Origin: CAG-103 sp048217285
GTDB taxonomy: Bacteria; Bacillota; Clostridia; Oscillospirales; Oscillospiraceae
Assembly: GCA_048217285.1 (NCBI GenBank)
Contig: DBFWVW010000052.1
Coordinates: forward strand, 1-10,221
Direction of reading: 5' to 3'
Length of the DNA stretch: 10,221 nt
The position numbers and the translations under genes were made by a program. Of this stretch, positions 1 through 5,872 are shown one piece after another (position 1 is the first letter of the stretch; each line of letters starts with the position of its first letter). Below the pieces are notes generated by a model. It was not told the DNA's origin. It made no database searches and worked only from the letters and a program-made list of their open reading frames with translations.

Positions 1-86
1 ATGATGCGGCGCTTGACGGCGCCCTCACCATGCAGCTTTACCACCTTGACCGTTTCGCCGATCTTGGCTTCTCGCAGCGTTTTCAT
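1..86 (-). CDS. feoA: FeoA family protein, second copy (partial)
   Basis: The reading frame starts at ATG 86-84 on the minus strand and leaves the window after 28 codons. The visible protein begins MKTLREAKIGETVKVVKLHG and continues EGAVKRRI, the usual opening of a FeoA SH3-like domain (short N-terminal segment, then G-E-x-x-x-V-x-x-L and a basic R-R-x-I/L-x turn). A ribosome binding site, GGGAGG (94-99), lies 7 bases upstream. Only 13 bases separate it from the stop of the upstream feoA, so the two genes are co-transcribed. FeoA proteins are small cytosolic partners of the ferrous iron transporter FeoB, and in Clostridia two feoA genes often precede feoB. I therefore expect feoB just beyond the left edge, which cannot be seen here. 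Confidence 0.82.
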   Translation of the reverse strand, partial: MKTLREAKIGETVKVVKLHGEGAVKRRI

Positions 87-99
87 CGTGCTTCCTCCC

Positions 100-312
100 T
101 TAAATCATGATTTTGCGTGCCATTTCATCGCTGATGGCAACGCGGGACTCTTTGACCTTCACGATCAGATTCCCGCCGATCGCCGACACGACCGTGGCCG
201 TCCCGCCGGGGACGAAACCCAGATCCTCTAAGTGCTTTCGTGTCTCCGGGTTCCCGCCGACTTTCAGAATCAGTGTTTCCTCGCCGACGTTGGCGAGATT
301 CAGCGGCATCAT
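100..312 (-). CDS. feoA: FeoA family protein, first copy
   Basis: This 70-residue protein is close to the usual FeoA length of about 75. It has the family pattern G-N-x-E-T-R-x-x-L-x-D-L-G-F-V-P-G (residues 20-36), followed by a beta-rich stretch with G-G-N-L-I-V-K-V and a closing A-I-S-D-E-M-A-R-K-I. FeoA acts in the cytosol as an SH3-like accessory subunit for FeoB-dependent Fe(II) uptake. Two adjacent ATG codons are possible starts (312 or 309). GGAGGG at 319-324 is 6 bases from the first and 9 from the second, so either works. It is the first gene of a leftward operon whose leader contains operator-like inverted repeats, so iron-dependent repression by the divergent DtxR-type regulator is the likely control. 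Confidence 0.88.
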   Translation of the reverse strand: MMPLNLANVGEETLILKVGGNPETRKHLEDLGFVPGGTATVVSAIGGNLIVKVKESRVAISDEMARKIMI

Positions 313-334
313 AGATATCCCTCCACTGGTAAAT

Positions 335-352
335 GGTTAGAGCGTGCTAACC
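335..352. promoter_or_regulatory. DtxR-type operator-like inverted repeat, site 1
   Basis: GGTTAGAGCGTGCTAACC is a perfect 6-6-6 inverted repeat (GGTTAG, six bases, CTAACC). It lies 23 bases upstream of the first feoA start, between that gene and its probable promoter. The half-sites are the same hexamers found in DtxR/IdeR boxes, but there they are separated by about one base rather than six. Binding by the adjacent metal repressor is inferred. Confidence 0.65.
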
Positions 353-379
353 TTGGGTGAAAAAAGAACGGTTATATTT

Positions 380-397
380 GTTTAACATAAGTTAAAC
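380..397. promoter_or_regulatory. DtxR-type operator-like inverted repeat, site 2
   Basis: GTTTAACATAAGTTAAAC is a perfect 6-6-6 inverted repeat with the same 18-bp size and spacing as site 1, in a weaker AT-rich version. It overlaps site 3 by eight bases. It sits where the leftward feoA promoter should be, although I could not identify convincing -35/-10 boxes there. Confidence 0.5.
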
Positions 398-407
398 TTC
401 CCTAACC
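390..407. promoter_or_regulatory. DtxR-type operator-like inverted repeat, site 3 (imperfect)
   Basis: AGTTAAACTTCCCTAACC keeps the GTTA-N8-TAAC core of the other sites, and its right half-site is the full CTAACC. It is offset by 10 bp (one helical turn) from site 2. This would suit two repressor dimers binding side by side. Further half-sites (CTAAAG at 411-416, CTAACG at 427-432) follow without an obvious partner. Confidence 0.4.
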
Positions 408-471
408 TTGCTAAAGTTTAATCTATCTAACGGTTCGTGTCAAGGGGTATTTGTAAAAATTTTTGCATTGC

Positions 472-500
472 TTGCATTTTTGGTTAAGGTGTGCTAACCT
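472..500 (+). promoter_or_regulatory. Promoter of the DtxR/MntR-type regulator gene
   Basis: The -35 is TTGCAT (472-477). A 17-bp spacer leads to an extended -10, TGC plus TAACCT (492-500). The start site would fall near 507, about 30 bases before the ATG at 537. The -10 is a poor hexamer, but the TGn extension compensates. The operator at 482-499 covers the spacer and -10, so repressor binding there would block the polymerase and give autoregulation. Confidence 0.45.
482..499. promoter_or_regulatory. DtxR-type operator-like inverted repeat, site 4
   Basis: GGTTAAGGTGTGCTAACC matches site 1 in both half-sites except for one base (GGTTAA for GGTTAG) and has the same six-base spacer. It lies within the spacer and -10 of the putative regulator promoter, 37 bases before the chosen start codon. 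Its position and similarity to the feoA-side sites support one repressor controlling both divergent units. Confidence 0.6.
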
Positions 501-536
501 AGAAACAATTTTACGAAAAGGTTGGTGGAATCCGCT

Positions 537-947
537 ATGCAGATCTTGAGAGCCGCGGAAGACTATCTGGAAGCGATGCTGATGATGCAGCAAAAACACG
601 GTTACATCCGCTCGATCGACATCGCGGAACAGCTCGGCGTGACGAAGCCGAGCGTGACCTACACGACCAAGCGCCTGCGCGAAAACGGCTACATCACCAT
701 GGACCGCGACGGGCTCATCACGCTCACGCCGAGCGGCATGGACATTGCCGCGCGGATGCTCGACCGGCACCACACGCTCACGAAGTTTCTCGTGGAGCTC
801 GGCGTGGACGCCAAGACCGCCGAGGAGGACGCCTGCAAGATGGAGCATGACATCAGCGAGCAGTCGTATGCGGCGCTGTGCCGCCATGCCATCGGCAAGC
901 TCGGCATCCTCAATGAGGACGAGACGGCCGGGACCGGGGAGGACTGA
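537..947 (+). CDS. DtxR/MntR-family metal-dependent transcriptional repressor
   Basis: This 136-residue protein has an N-terminal winged helix-turn-helix (about 8-65, including IRSIDIAEQLGVTKPSVTYT) followed by the metal-binding and dimerisation domain (about 70-136). It lacks the C-terminal SH3 domain of DtxR, as MntR does. Aligned by eye to B. subtilis MntR, the ligand positions 8, 11, 77, 99, 102 and 103 become D9, E12, H78, C100, E103 and H104. The cysteine at C100 corresponds to DtxR Cys102, whereas MntR has Glu there. The divergent feoA genes and this cysteine both suggest iron as the effector, although Asp at position 9 is MntR-like. An upstream TTG at 522 is open but lies in the Shine-Dalgarno region. 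ATG 537, 7 bases after GGTGGA (524-529), is the better start. A terminator follows. Confidence 0.88.
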   Translation: MQILRAAEDYLEAMLMMQQKHGYIRSIDIAEQLGVTKPSVTYTTKRLRENGYITMDRDGLITLTPSGMDIAARMLDRHHTLTKFLVELGVDAKTAEEDACKMEHDISEQSYAALCRHAIGKLGILNEDETAGTGED

Positions 948-965
948 CCCCGCATCCGCGCATAG

Positions 966-1006
966 CCGCCCGCGGCAGCTTCGGCTGCCGCGGGCGGTTT
1001 TGTTTT
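966..1006 (+). terminator. Rho-independent terminator after the metal repressor
   Basis: A perfect 14-bp stem, CCGCCCGCGGCAGC paired with its complement, is closed by a UUCG tetraloop (980-983) and followed by TTTTGTTTT. It starts 18 bases after the repressor stop codon, so this gene forms a single-gene transcript. Confidence 0.95.
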
Positions 1007-1069
1007 GCGCCGCGGGCATTGACGCGGCGGGACGGATTTGCTATGCTGAAAAGGAGCGAAAATTTCCGC

Positions 1070-1100
1070 TTGACTCTGACACGGTGAGAGGGCTTATGCT
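1070..1100 (+). promoter_or_regulatory. MerR-type promoter/operator for the short merR-traX operon
   Basis: TTGACT (1070-1075) and TATGCT (1095-1100) are separated by 19 bp. This over-long spacer is the hallmark of promoters that MerR-family proteins activate by twisting the DNA. Within the spacer lies the imperfect dyad CTCTGACACGGTGAGAG (1074-1090, outer arms CTCT/AGAG, two mismatched pairs). The transcript would start near 1107, ahead of the MerR gene at 1143, implying autoregulation. Confidence 0.7.
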
Positions 1101-1142
1101 GTGCGTGAGCTCAAAAAACACGACCGGCACGGAGGTACCGCC

Positions 1143-1493
1143 ATGCTGAAAATCGGTGAATTTTCAAAACTGTCCAGAGTCAGCGTTCGTATGCTGCGCC
1201 ATTACGACGAGCTGGGGCTGCTCGCCCCGTCGGAGGTCGATCCCATGACCGGCTACCGCTATTACAGTGAGCGGCAGCTCATCGCCGCCGGACGCATCGC
1301 CGCGCTGCGCGCGCTCGGTTTTGGCCTGAGCGAGACGCGCGAGCTCCTGCGCATTTATGACGACCGCACGGCGCCGATGTTCAATATCTATCACGTCAGC
1401 CCGCACGAGACGCAAACCCCCGACGAATCCGTCACGGAGGTGTGTTTCCCGGTGCGGGAGGCCGAATCTGTTTTCCGGAGGTGCAGCCCATGA
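1143..1493 (+). CDS. Short MerR-family regulator (effector domain mostly missing)
   Basis: This 116-residue protein starts at ATG 1143, 6 bases after GGAGGT (1131-1136). Residues 1-74 are a good MerR DNA-binding domain: helix-turn-helix at 2-19, then the wing with R-H-Y-D-E-L-G-L-L and the T-G-Y-R-Y-Y signature at 36-41. MerR proteins with a GyrI-like sensor are normally about 270 residues, with a dimerising coiled coil and a drug-binding domain. Here the sequence jumps at about residue 75 to a 40-residue tail (MFNIYHVSPHETQ, then a V-T-E-V-C-F-P-V block) that resembles the extreme C-terminus of the GyrI domain. The full-length MerR at 4994-5824 ends in the same way (F-V-T-E-I-R-V-P-V). Roughly 150 central residues therefore seem to be missing in frame. 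Its stop overlaps the traX start (ATGA). It may still bind DNA, but it should not sense ligands in the usual way. Confidence 0.75.
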   Translation: MLKIGEFSKLSRVSVRMLRHYDELGLLAPSEVDPMTGYRYYSERQLIAAGRIAALRALGFGLSETRELLRIYDDRTAPMFNIYHVSPHETQTPDESVTEVCFPVREAESVFRRCSP

Positions 1494-2251
1494 CCCAGAC
1501 CCGCAGACCGGCCCTGAGCGGCAACGCGCTCAAGGGTATCGCCATCCTCGCCATGACGCTCGACCACCTCACGTGGACGCTCTGGCCCGGCTACGCCACC
1601 GACTGGTGGGTGCTCGTGTGCCACCTGCTCGGCCGCGTGACGGCGCCGATCATGTGGTTTTTCATCGTCGAGGGCTACCACTATACGCACGATGTGAAAA
1701 AATACGCCGCGCGGCTGTTCGTGCTCGCGGTCGTGTCGCACTTCGCGTATGATTTCTGCTTCGGCATCCCGTTTTTGCCGCTGTCCACCGGGCCGTTTAA
1801 CCAGACGGGCGTTGTGTGGTCGCTCGCGTGGGGCCTCGTGCTGCTCGTCATCCACGACGATGCGCGGCTGAAGGACTGGGTCAAGATCGCGCTGACGCTG
1901 CTGATCTGCGTCATCACGTTCCCGTCGGACTGGAGCTGCGTGGCCGCAATGGCGATTTTGTACATGGGCACGGCGCGCGGGGACTTCCGCAAGCAGATGC
2001 GCTGGCTCATGGTGTGGTCGGCCGTGTACGCGCTCGTGTATTTCTTCTTTATAGATAAGGTATATGCACTCGTGCAGCTCGGTACGTGTCTGGCCATCCC
2101 GCTGCTGCGGTGCTATGACGGTACGCGGGGCCGCTGGCGCGGGATGGGCAAGCTCTTTTACGTCTATTATCCCGCGCACCTTGCGCTCATCGGCGTGCTG
2201 CGGCTGCTGCTCTGGGGCGCGGGGGTGTCCACCGCCGCCGGCGGTTTTTGA
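1490..2251 (+). CDS. TraX family integral membrane protein
   Basis: This 253-residue, strongly hydrophobic protein probably has seven to nine membrane helices. The family landmarks are visible: G-N-A-L-K-G-I-A-I-L near residues 11-20, the T-L-D-H motif at 23-26, G-R-V-T-A-P-I-M-W-F-F-I-V-E-G-Y at 48-63, and Y-Y-P-A-H-L at 226-231. TraX is named after the F-plasmid protein that N-acetylates pilin. Chromosomal homologues in Firmicutes are common acyltransferase-like membrane proteins with unproven substrates, and no pilin or conjugation gene is visible here. The start is ATG 1490, preceded by GGAGGTG (1477-1483). The ATGA overlap with the merR gene indicates translational coupling. The frame is also open from a GTG at 1442, but that would add 16 unrelated residues inside merR. 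Confidence 0.85.
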   Translation: MTQTRRPALSGNALKGIAILAMTLDHLTWTLWPGYATDWWVLVCHLLGRVTAPIMWFFIVEGYHYTHDVKKYAARLFVLAVVSHFAYDFCFGIPFLPLSTGPFNQTGVVWSLAWGLVLLVIHDDARLKDWVKIALTLLICVITFPSDWSCVAAMAILYMGTARGDFRKQMRWLMVWSAVYALVYFFFIDKVYALVQLGTCLAIPLLRCYDGTRGRWRGMGKLFYVYYPAHLALIGVLRLLLWGAGVSTAAGGF

Positions 2252-2273
2252 CGGCAATGTGCACAACGGCGCC

Positions 2274-2308
2274 CGCCCGGACGGAGGAAAACTTCGTCCG
2301 GGCGTTTT
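2274..2308 (+). terminator. Terminator after traX
   Basis: CGCCCGGACG pairs perfectly with CGTCCGGGCG, extended by G-C, A-U and G-U pairs to a 13-bp stem with a five-base A-rich loop, then TTTT. A second, smaller candidate (ACCGCC, loop GCC, GGCGGT, then U residues; 2231-2249) overlaps the end of traX. Confidence 0.8.
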
Positions 2309-2340
2309 CGCGCCCGATGGTGGCATTGTGCCGGGGTTCG

Positions 2341-2349
2341 TGGTAAAAT
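2341..2349 (+). promoter_or_regulatory. Possible extended -10 promoter for HAD-GNAT
   Basis: TGG plus TAAAAT forms an extended -10 downstream of the traX terminator and 34 bases before the HAD start codon. No good -35 exists at 16-18 bp (TGGCAT at 2321-2326 is weak). It is the only reasonable promoter in this gap. Confidence 0.35.
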
Positions 2350-2382
2350 GCTGTGCAACATAAGACAAAGGAGGCGGCGCGT

Positions 2383-3048
2383 ATGCGCTACCAGTGCCTG
2401 GTGCTCGATCACGACGACACGGTCGTCAACAGCACCGCGACCATCAATTACCCGGCCTTCGTGCAGACGCTGCAGAAGCTGCGGCCGGAGGTGCACATGA
2501 CGCTCGATGACTTTTTTTCCTACTCGTTCGAGCCGGGCTTCGGCGCCCTGTGCAGCGATGTTCTGGGCTTTTCCGACGCGGAAATGGACATCCAGTACCA
2601 GACGTGGCTGGACTATGTGCGCACGCACGTGCCCGACACGTTTCCCGGTATGCGCGACCTGCTGCAGCGGTTTCACGCCGCGGGCGGGCACATCTGCGTC
2701 GTGAGCCACTCCGTGCCGGAAAACATCCTGCGCGACTACCGTGCGCACGACCTGCCCACGCCGGAGTGCATCTACGGCTGGGACTCGGACCCCGAGCGGC
2801 GCAAGCCCGCGCCGTGGCCCGTTTACCAGATCGAGCACGAGCTCGGCCTGCGGCCGGAGCAGCTCGTCATCATTGACGATCTCAAGCCCGGCAAGGACAT
2901 GGCCGACCGCGCGGGCGTGGACTTCATCGCGGCGGGGTGGACGCACACCGTGCCGTACATCATCGAAACCATGCAGCGCACCTGCCCGCACTACTGCCGC
3001 ACGGTGGCGGAGCTGGCTGCGCTGCTGCTGGACGATCCGGAGGCATGA
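2383..3048 (+). CDS. HAD-superfamily phosphatase
   Basis: This 221-residue cytosolic hydrolase has all four HAD motifs. Motif I is D9-H-D11-D-T, with the nucleophile D9 and acid/base D11. Motif II is the serine in V-V-S108-H-S. Motif III is K141 in R-R-K-P-A-P. Motif IV is D165-D166 in I-I-D-D-L-K-P-G. The helical stretch at about 18-85 between motifs I and II fits a C1 cap, as in phosphoglycolate phosphatase and beta-phosphoglucomutase-like enzymes. The substrate cannot be read from sequence. The start is ATG 2383 with AAAGGAGG (2367-2374) 8 bases upstream. An earlier open TTG-type start at 2353 lies before the Shine-Dalgarno and is rejected. The stop is immediately followed by the GNAT gene, so the two are co-transcribed. 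Confidence 0.88.
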   Translation: MRYQCLVLDHDDTVVNSTATINYPAFVQTLQKLRPEVHMTLDDFFSYSFEPGFGALCSDVLGFSDAEMDIQYQTWLDYVRTHVPDTFPGMRDLLQRFHAAGGHICVVSHSVPENILRDYRAHDLPTPECIYGWDSDPERRKPAPWPVYQIEHELGLRPEQLVIIDDLKPGKDMADRAGVDFIAAGWTHTVPYIIETMQRTCPHYCRTVAELAALLLDDPEA

Positions 3049-3050
3049 AT

Positions 3051-3533
3051 ATGGACATTCGCACAGCAACCCTCGCCGACCTCGACGCCGTGACGGCGGT
3101 GGAGGCGGCGTGCTTCCCTGCGGCGGAGGCCGCGACGCGCGTGGAGCTGGCCGAACGGCTGGCACACTACGGCGACCACTTCTGGCTCATGCTGGACGGC
3201 GATCGGCTCATCGCATTCGTGGACGGTATGGTCACCGACCGCGCGGATCTCACGGACGATCTCTATGCCGACGCGTCCCTGCACGACGCGCGCGGCGCGT
3301 GGCAGATGATCTTCGGCGTGAACACGCTGCCCGACTACCGTCGGCACGGCTACGCGGGGCAGCTCATCGAGCGCGCCATCGCCGATGCGCGCGCGCAGGG
3401 CCGCCGCGGCCTCGTGCTCACGTGCAAGGACCGGCTCGTGCACTATTACGCAAGGTTCGGCTTCGTGAGCGAGGGCGTGTCCGCGTCCACGCACGGCGGG
3501 GTCGTCTGGTATCAGATGCGCCTGACGTTCTGA
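3051..3533 (+). CDS. GNAT family N-acetyltransferase
   Basis: This 160-residue single-domain GNAT transfers an acetyl group from acetyl-CoA to an amine of unknown identity. It opens with the usual I-R-T-A-T-L-A-D-L-D segment. The acetyl-CoA pyrophosphate loop is R-R-H-G-Y-A-G at 97-103, matching the Q/R-x-x-G-x-G/A pattern, preceded by the beta-4 strand F-G-V-N-T-L-P. The C-terminal motif B is Y-Y-A-R-F-G-F at 132-138. Two starts are possible. ATG 3045 overlaps the HAD stop but lies one base after the Shine-Dalgarno, while ATG 3051 has GGAGG (3039-3043) 7 bases upstream and is preferred. It forms a two-gene unit with the HAD phosphatase. The shared substrate, if any, is unknown. Confidence 0.87.
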   Translation: MDIRTATLADLDAVTAVEAACFPAAEAATRVELAERLAHYGDHFWLMLDGDRLIAFVDGMVTDRADLTDDLYADASLHDARGAWQMIFGVNTLPDYRRHGYAGQLIERAIADARAQGRRGLVLTCKDRLVHYYARFGFVSEGVSASTHGGVVWYQMRLTF

Positions 3534-3540
3534 AACCGTC

Positions 3541-3570
3541 GCCCCGGCGCGAAAAAATCCGCGCCGGGGC
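3541..3570. terminator. Strong hairpin after the GNAT gene, without a U-tract
   Basis: GCCCCGGCGCG pairs perfectly over 11 bp with CGCGCCGGGGC around an AAAAAATC loop, starting 7 bases after the GNAT stop. The downstream bases are AAAAGAAAG, so the plus-strand RNA has no U-tract and neither does the minus strand. It may be an inefficient terminator or a 3' stabiliser. It also separates GNAT from the MATE promoter. Confidence 0.5.
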
Positions 3571-3581
3571 AAAAGAAAGCC

Positions 3582-3612
3582 TTGACTCTACAACTGTTGT
3601 AGAGTTTAGAAT
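3582..3612 (+). promoter_or_regulatory. MerR-type promoter/operator for the MATE-merR operon
   Basis: TTGACT (3582-3587) and TAGAAT (3607-3612) are 19 bp apart, the long spacing typical of MerR-activated promoters. The spacer holds a perfect palindrome: ACTCTACAAC (3585-3594), one central T, GTTGTAGAGT (3596-3605). The predicted transcription start near 3619 precedes the MATE ATG by about 24 bases. The MerR/GyrI regulator encoded in the same operon is the obvious ligand-responsive activator. Confidence 0.9.
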
Positions 3613-3642
3613 GGCAGTATTCCACGCAAAGGGGCAAATATC

Positions 3643-4989
3643 ATGGAGAAAAATCTGACGTCCGGCAGCATTTTCGGCAACATTGTGCGCTTCTCGCTGC
3701 CGTATCTGCTTTCCTACTTCCTGCAGACGCTCTACGGCATGGCCGACCTGTTCATCATCGGCCAGTACGAGGGGGTGGCCAGCACGACGGCCGTGGCCAT
3801 CGGCAGTCAGGTCATGCATATGCTCACGGTCATGATTGTCGGCCTTGCCATGGGGGCGACCGTCACGATCGGTCAGGCCGTCGGCGCGCGCGACCGCCGC
3901 GGGGCTGCCGCTTACATCGGCAGTACGACCACGCTGTTTCTGGCGCTGAGCATCGTAGTGACGGGGGTGCTGCTGGCGCTCGCGCGGCCGATCGCGGCGG
4001 TCATGTCCACGCCGGCGGAGGCCGTGCCCGGCACGGTCGCCTATCTGCGCATCTGCTTTCTCGGCGCGCCGCTGATCACGGCGTACAACATCATCGCGTC
4101 CATCTTCCGCGGCCTGGGCGACTCGAAGCGCCCGATGTATTTCATCGCCATCGCGTGCGCGGCGAACATCGGCCTTGACTATCTGTTCATGGGCGCGCTG
4201 CGGCTTGGCCCGGCGGGCGCCGCGCTCGGCACCACGCTCGCGCAGGCGGTCAGCGTGGTCGTGTCGCTTCTCGTCATTCGCCGCGAGCGGGACGGCATCG
4301 TCCTCACGCGGGGAGATTTTCGCCCGCAGCGGGCGGTCATGGGGCGCATTCTGCGCATCGGCGTGCCGGTCGCGCTGCAGGACGGGCTGATCCAGATCAC
4401 GTTTTTGTTCATCACCGTCATTGCCAACCGTCGCGGCCTCACAGACGCCGCCGGCGTCGGCATCGTGGAGAAGATCATCAGCTTTCTGTTTCTTGTGCCG
4501 TCGTCCATGCTCTCGACGGTGTCGGCTCTCGGCGCGCAGAATATCGGCGCGGGCAAGCCGCGCCGCGCGCTGCAGACGCTGTGGTACGCCATCGCCATCG
4601 CGCTGGGCTTCGGCGTGATCGTGACGGTCGTCATCCAGTTCGTGGCCGAGCCGGTCGTGGCGCTGTTTACCGACGACGCGGCCGTCGCCGCCGCAGGCGG
4701 ACAGTACCTGCGCGGGTATATTCTCGACTGCTGCCTGGCCGGAATCCACTTTTGCTTCAGCGGATATTTCTGCGCCACCGGGCGCTCGGAGCTGTCGTTT
4801 CTGCACAACATTACGGCCGTTGCGCTCGTGCGCGTGCCGGGCGCCTACCTGATGAGCAAGTGGTTTCCCACGACGCTGCTGCCGATGGGCCTGGCCACGG
4901 CGGCGGGCTCGCTGCTGTCGGTCATCATCTGCCTGATCGCGTTCGCGGTGCTGCGCCGGCGCGGCGGGCTTATGCCGGGGGAGGCGTGA
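3643..4989 (+). CDS. MATE family multidrug/toxin efflux transporter
   Basis: This 448-residue protein has the usual MATE length and twelve predicted membrane helices in two six-helix halves. Recognisable segments are Q-T-L-Y-G-M-A-D-L-F-I-I-G at 28-40, F-R-G-L-G-D-S-K-R-P-M at 155-165 in the first half, and the second-half repeat around S-A-L-G-A-Q-N-I-G-A-G-K. It should sit in the cytoplasmic membrane and export organic cations or drugs in exchange for Na+ or H+. Whether its substrate matches the sensor of the adjacent MerR is inferred. The start is ATG 3643 with AAAGGGG (3628-3634) 8 bases upstream. It is the first gene after the MerR-type promoter, and the regulator gene follows 4 bases after its stop. 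Confidence 0.92.
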   Translation: MEKNLTSGSIFGNIVRFSLPYLLSYFLQTLYGMADLFIIGQYEGVASTTAVAIGSQVMHMLTVMIVGLAMGATVTIGQAVGARDRRGAAAYIGSTTTLFLALSIVVTGVLLALARPIAAVMSTPAEAVPGTVAYLRICFLGAPLITAYNIIASIFRGLGDSKRPMYFIAIACAANIGLDYLFMGALRLGPAGAALGTTLAQAVSVVVSLLVIRRERDGIVLTRGDFRPQRAVMGRILRIGVPVALQDGLIQITFLFITVIANRRGLTDAAGVGIVEKIISFLFLVPSSMLSTVSALGAQNIGAGKPRRALQTLWYAIAIALGFGVIVTVVIQFVAEPVVALFTDDAAVAAAGGQYLRGYILDCCLAGIHFCFSGYFCATGRSELSFLHNITAVALVRVPGAYLMSKWFPTTLLPMGLATAAGSLLSVIICLIAFAVLRRRGGLMPGEA

Positions 4990-4993
4990 AGCG

Positions 4994-5824
4994 GTGCGGA
5001 CGCAGGAACGCTTCTCCATCGGCGACGTGGCGCAGCTGTTTCACCTGAGCGTGAGCAGCCTGCGCCACTATGAGACCATCGGTCTGCTCACGCCGGAATA
5101 CACCGACCCCGCGACCGGCTATCGCTACTACGGGCCGCGGCAGTTTGAGGTGCTCAATACCATCCGCTACCTGCGCGCGCTGGATATGCCGCTCGGGCAG
5201 ATCCGCGCGTTTTTGCGCAACCGCGACGTCGGGCGCATCGAGCAGCTGCTGCGCGAGCAGAAGGCCGCCGTTGTGCGCAAGCAGGCGGAGCTCCAGCGCG
5301 TCGAGCGCAAGATCGACAACCGCCTGCGCCAGCTGCACGACGCGCAGACGGCCGAGCTCGGCGCGATCCGCCTCGCGCGCAGCCCCGCGTGCCGCATCGT
5401 GTGGATGTCCGGCGCGCTTGAGCTGCACAGCTTCCTCGACATGGAGCCTTCTATCCGGATGCTTGAGCGCTCGCAGGCGGAGGCCGTGGTGTTCCTCGGC
5501 AAGGTGGGCGTGGGCCTTTCGGCCGAGCGGCTGGCGGCCGGGGAGTTCGCGCCGTATGACCGCGTATTTCTCGTGCTCGACGATGAGGACGCCTTCGACG
5601 GCGACGTGACCGTTCTGCCGGAGACGACGTGCGCCGCCGTGTGCTTTCGCGGCAGCCACCCCGCGGCATCGGCGCAGTATGCGCGCCTGATGGACTATCT
5701 GCGCGCGCACGAGCTCGCGCCGGCGGACTTCTCGCGCGAGATCACGATGATCGATTACGGCCTGACCAACGACACGGAAACGTTCGTGACCGAGATCCGC
5801 GTCCCCGTCCGGACGGCGGAGTGA
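4994..5824 (+). CDS. MerR family regulator with GyrI-like effector domain
   Basis: This 276-residue BmrR/TipA-like protein has a MerR helix-turn-helix at 7-26 and the wing with R-H-Y-E-T-I-G-L-L and T-G-Y-R-Y-Y at 24-46. A long helix with heptad-like Leu/Val spacing (about 82-120) forms the dimer coiled coil. A GyrI-like ligand-binding domain (about 130-273) ends in F-V-T-E-I-R-V-P-V. It probably binds a hydrophobic or cationic compound and activates the upstream MATE operon through the 19-bp-spacer promoter at 3582-3612. The start is GTG 4994, with GGAGG (4980-4984) 9 bases upstream. It follows the MATE stop by 4 bases, so the sensor and pump are co-expressed in a positive loop. Confidence 0.9.
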   Translation: MRTQERFSIGDVAQLFHLSVSSLRHYETIGLLTPEYTDPATGYRYYGPRQFEVLNTIRYLRALDMPLGQIRAFLRNRDVGRIEQLLREQKAAVVRKQAELQRVERKIDNRLRQLHDAQTAELGAIRLARSPACRIVWMSGALELHSFLDMEPSIRMLERSQAEAVVFLGKVGVGLSAERLAAGEFAPYDRVFLVLDDEDAFDGDVTVLPETTCAAVCFRGSHPAASAQYARLMDYLRAHELAPADFSREITMIDYGLTNDTETFVTEIRVPVRTAE

Positions 5825-5872
5825 GCGGAGGGGTGCGGGCCGGCCGTCCATGCCGCGCTGCTGCTGGCCGCC

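Noticed and set aside
522..536. TTG at 522 as the start of the metal repressor
   Set aside because: No Shine-Dalgarno precedes it at a proper distance, and it falls in the ribosome binding region for ATG 537. MntR homologues begin near the ATG-encoded residue.
2326..2349. TTGTGC as a -35 for the HAD promoter
   Set aside because: The spacing to TAAAAT is only 12 bp, too short for a normal promoter.
1391..2368. A 325-codon open frame on the minus strand opposite traX
   Set aside because: It is a shadow of the membrane protein, crosses the traX terminator hairpin and has a random-looking low-complexity composition.
3418..5019. A 533-codon open frame on the minus strand
   Set aside because: It is antisense to the MATE and GNAT genes. 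Its translation is rich in Arg, His, Asp and Gln with no fold-like pattern or start signals, as expected from the complement of a GC-rich gene.
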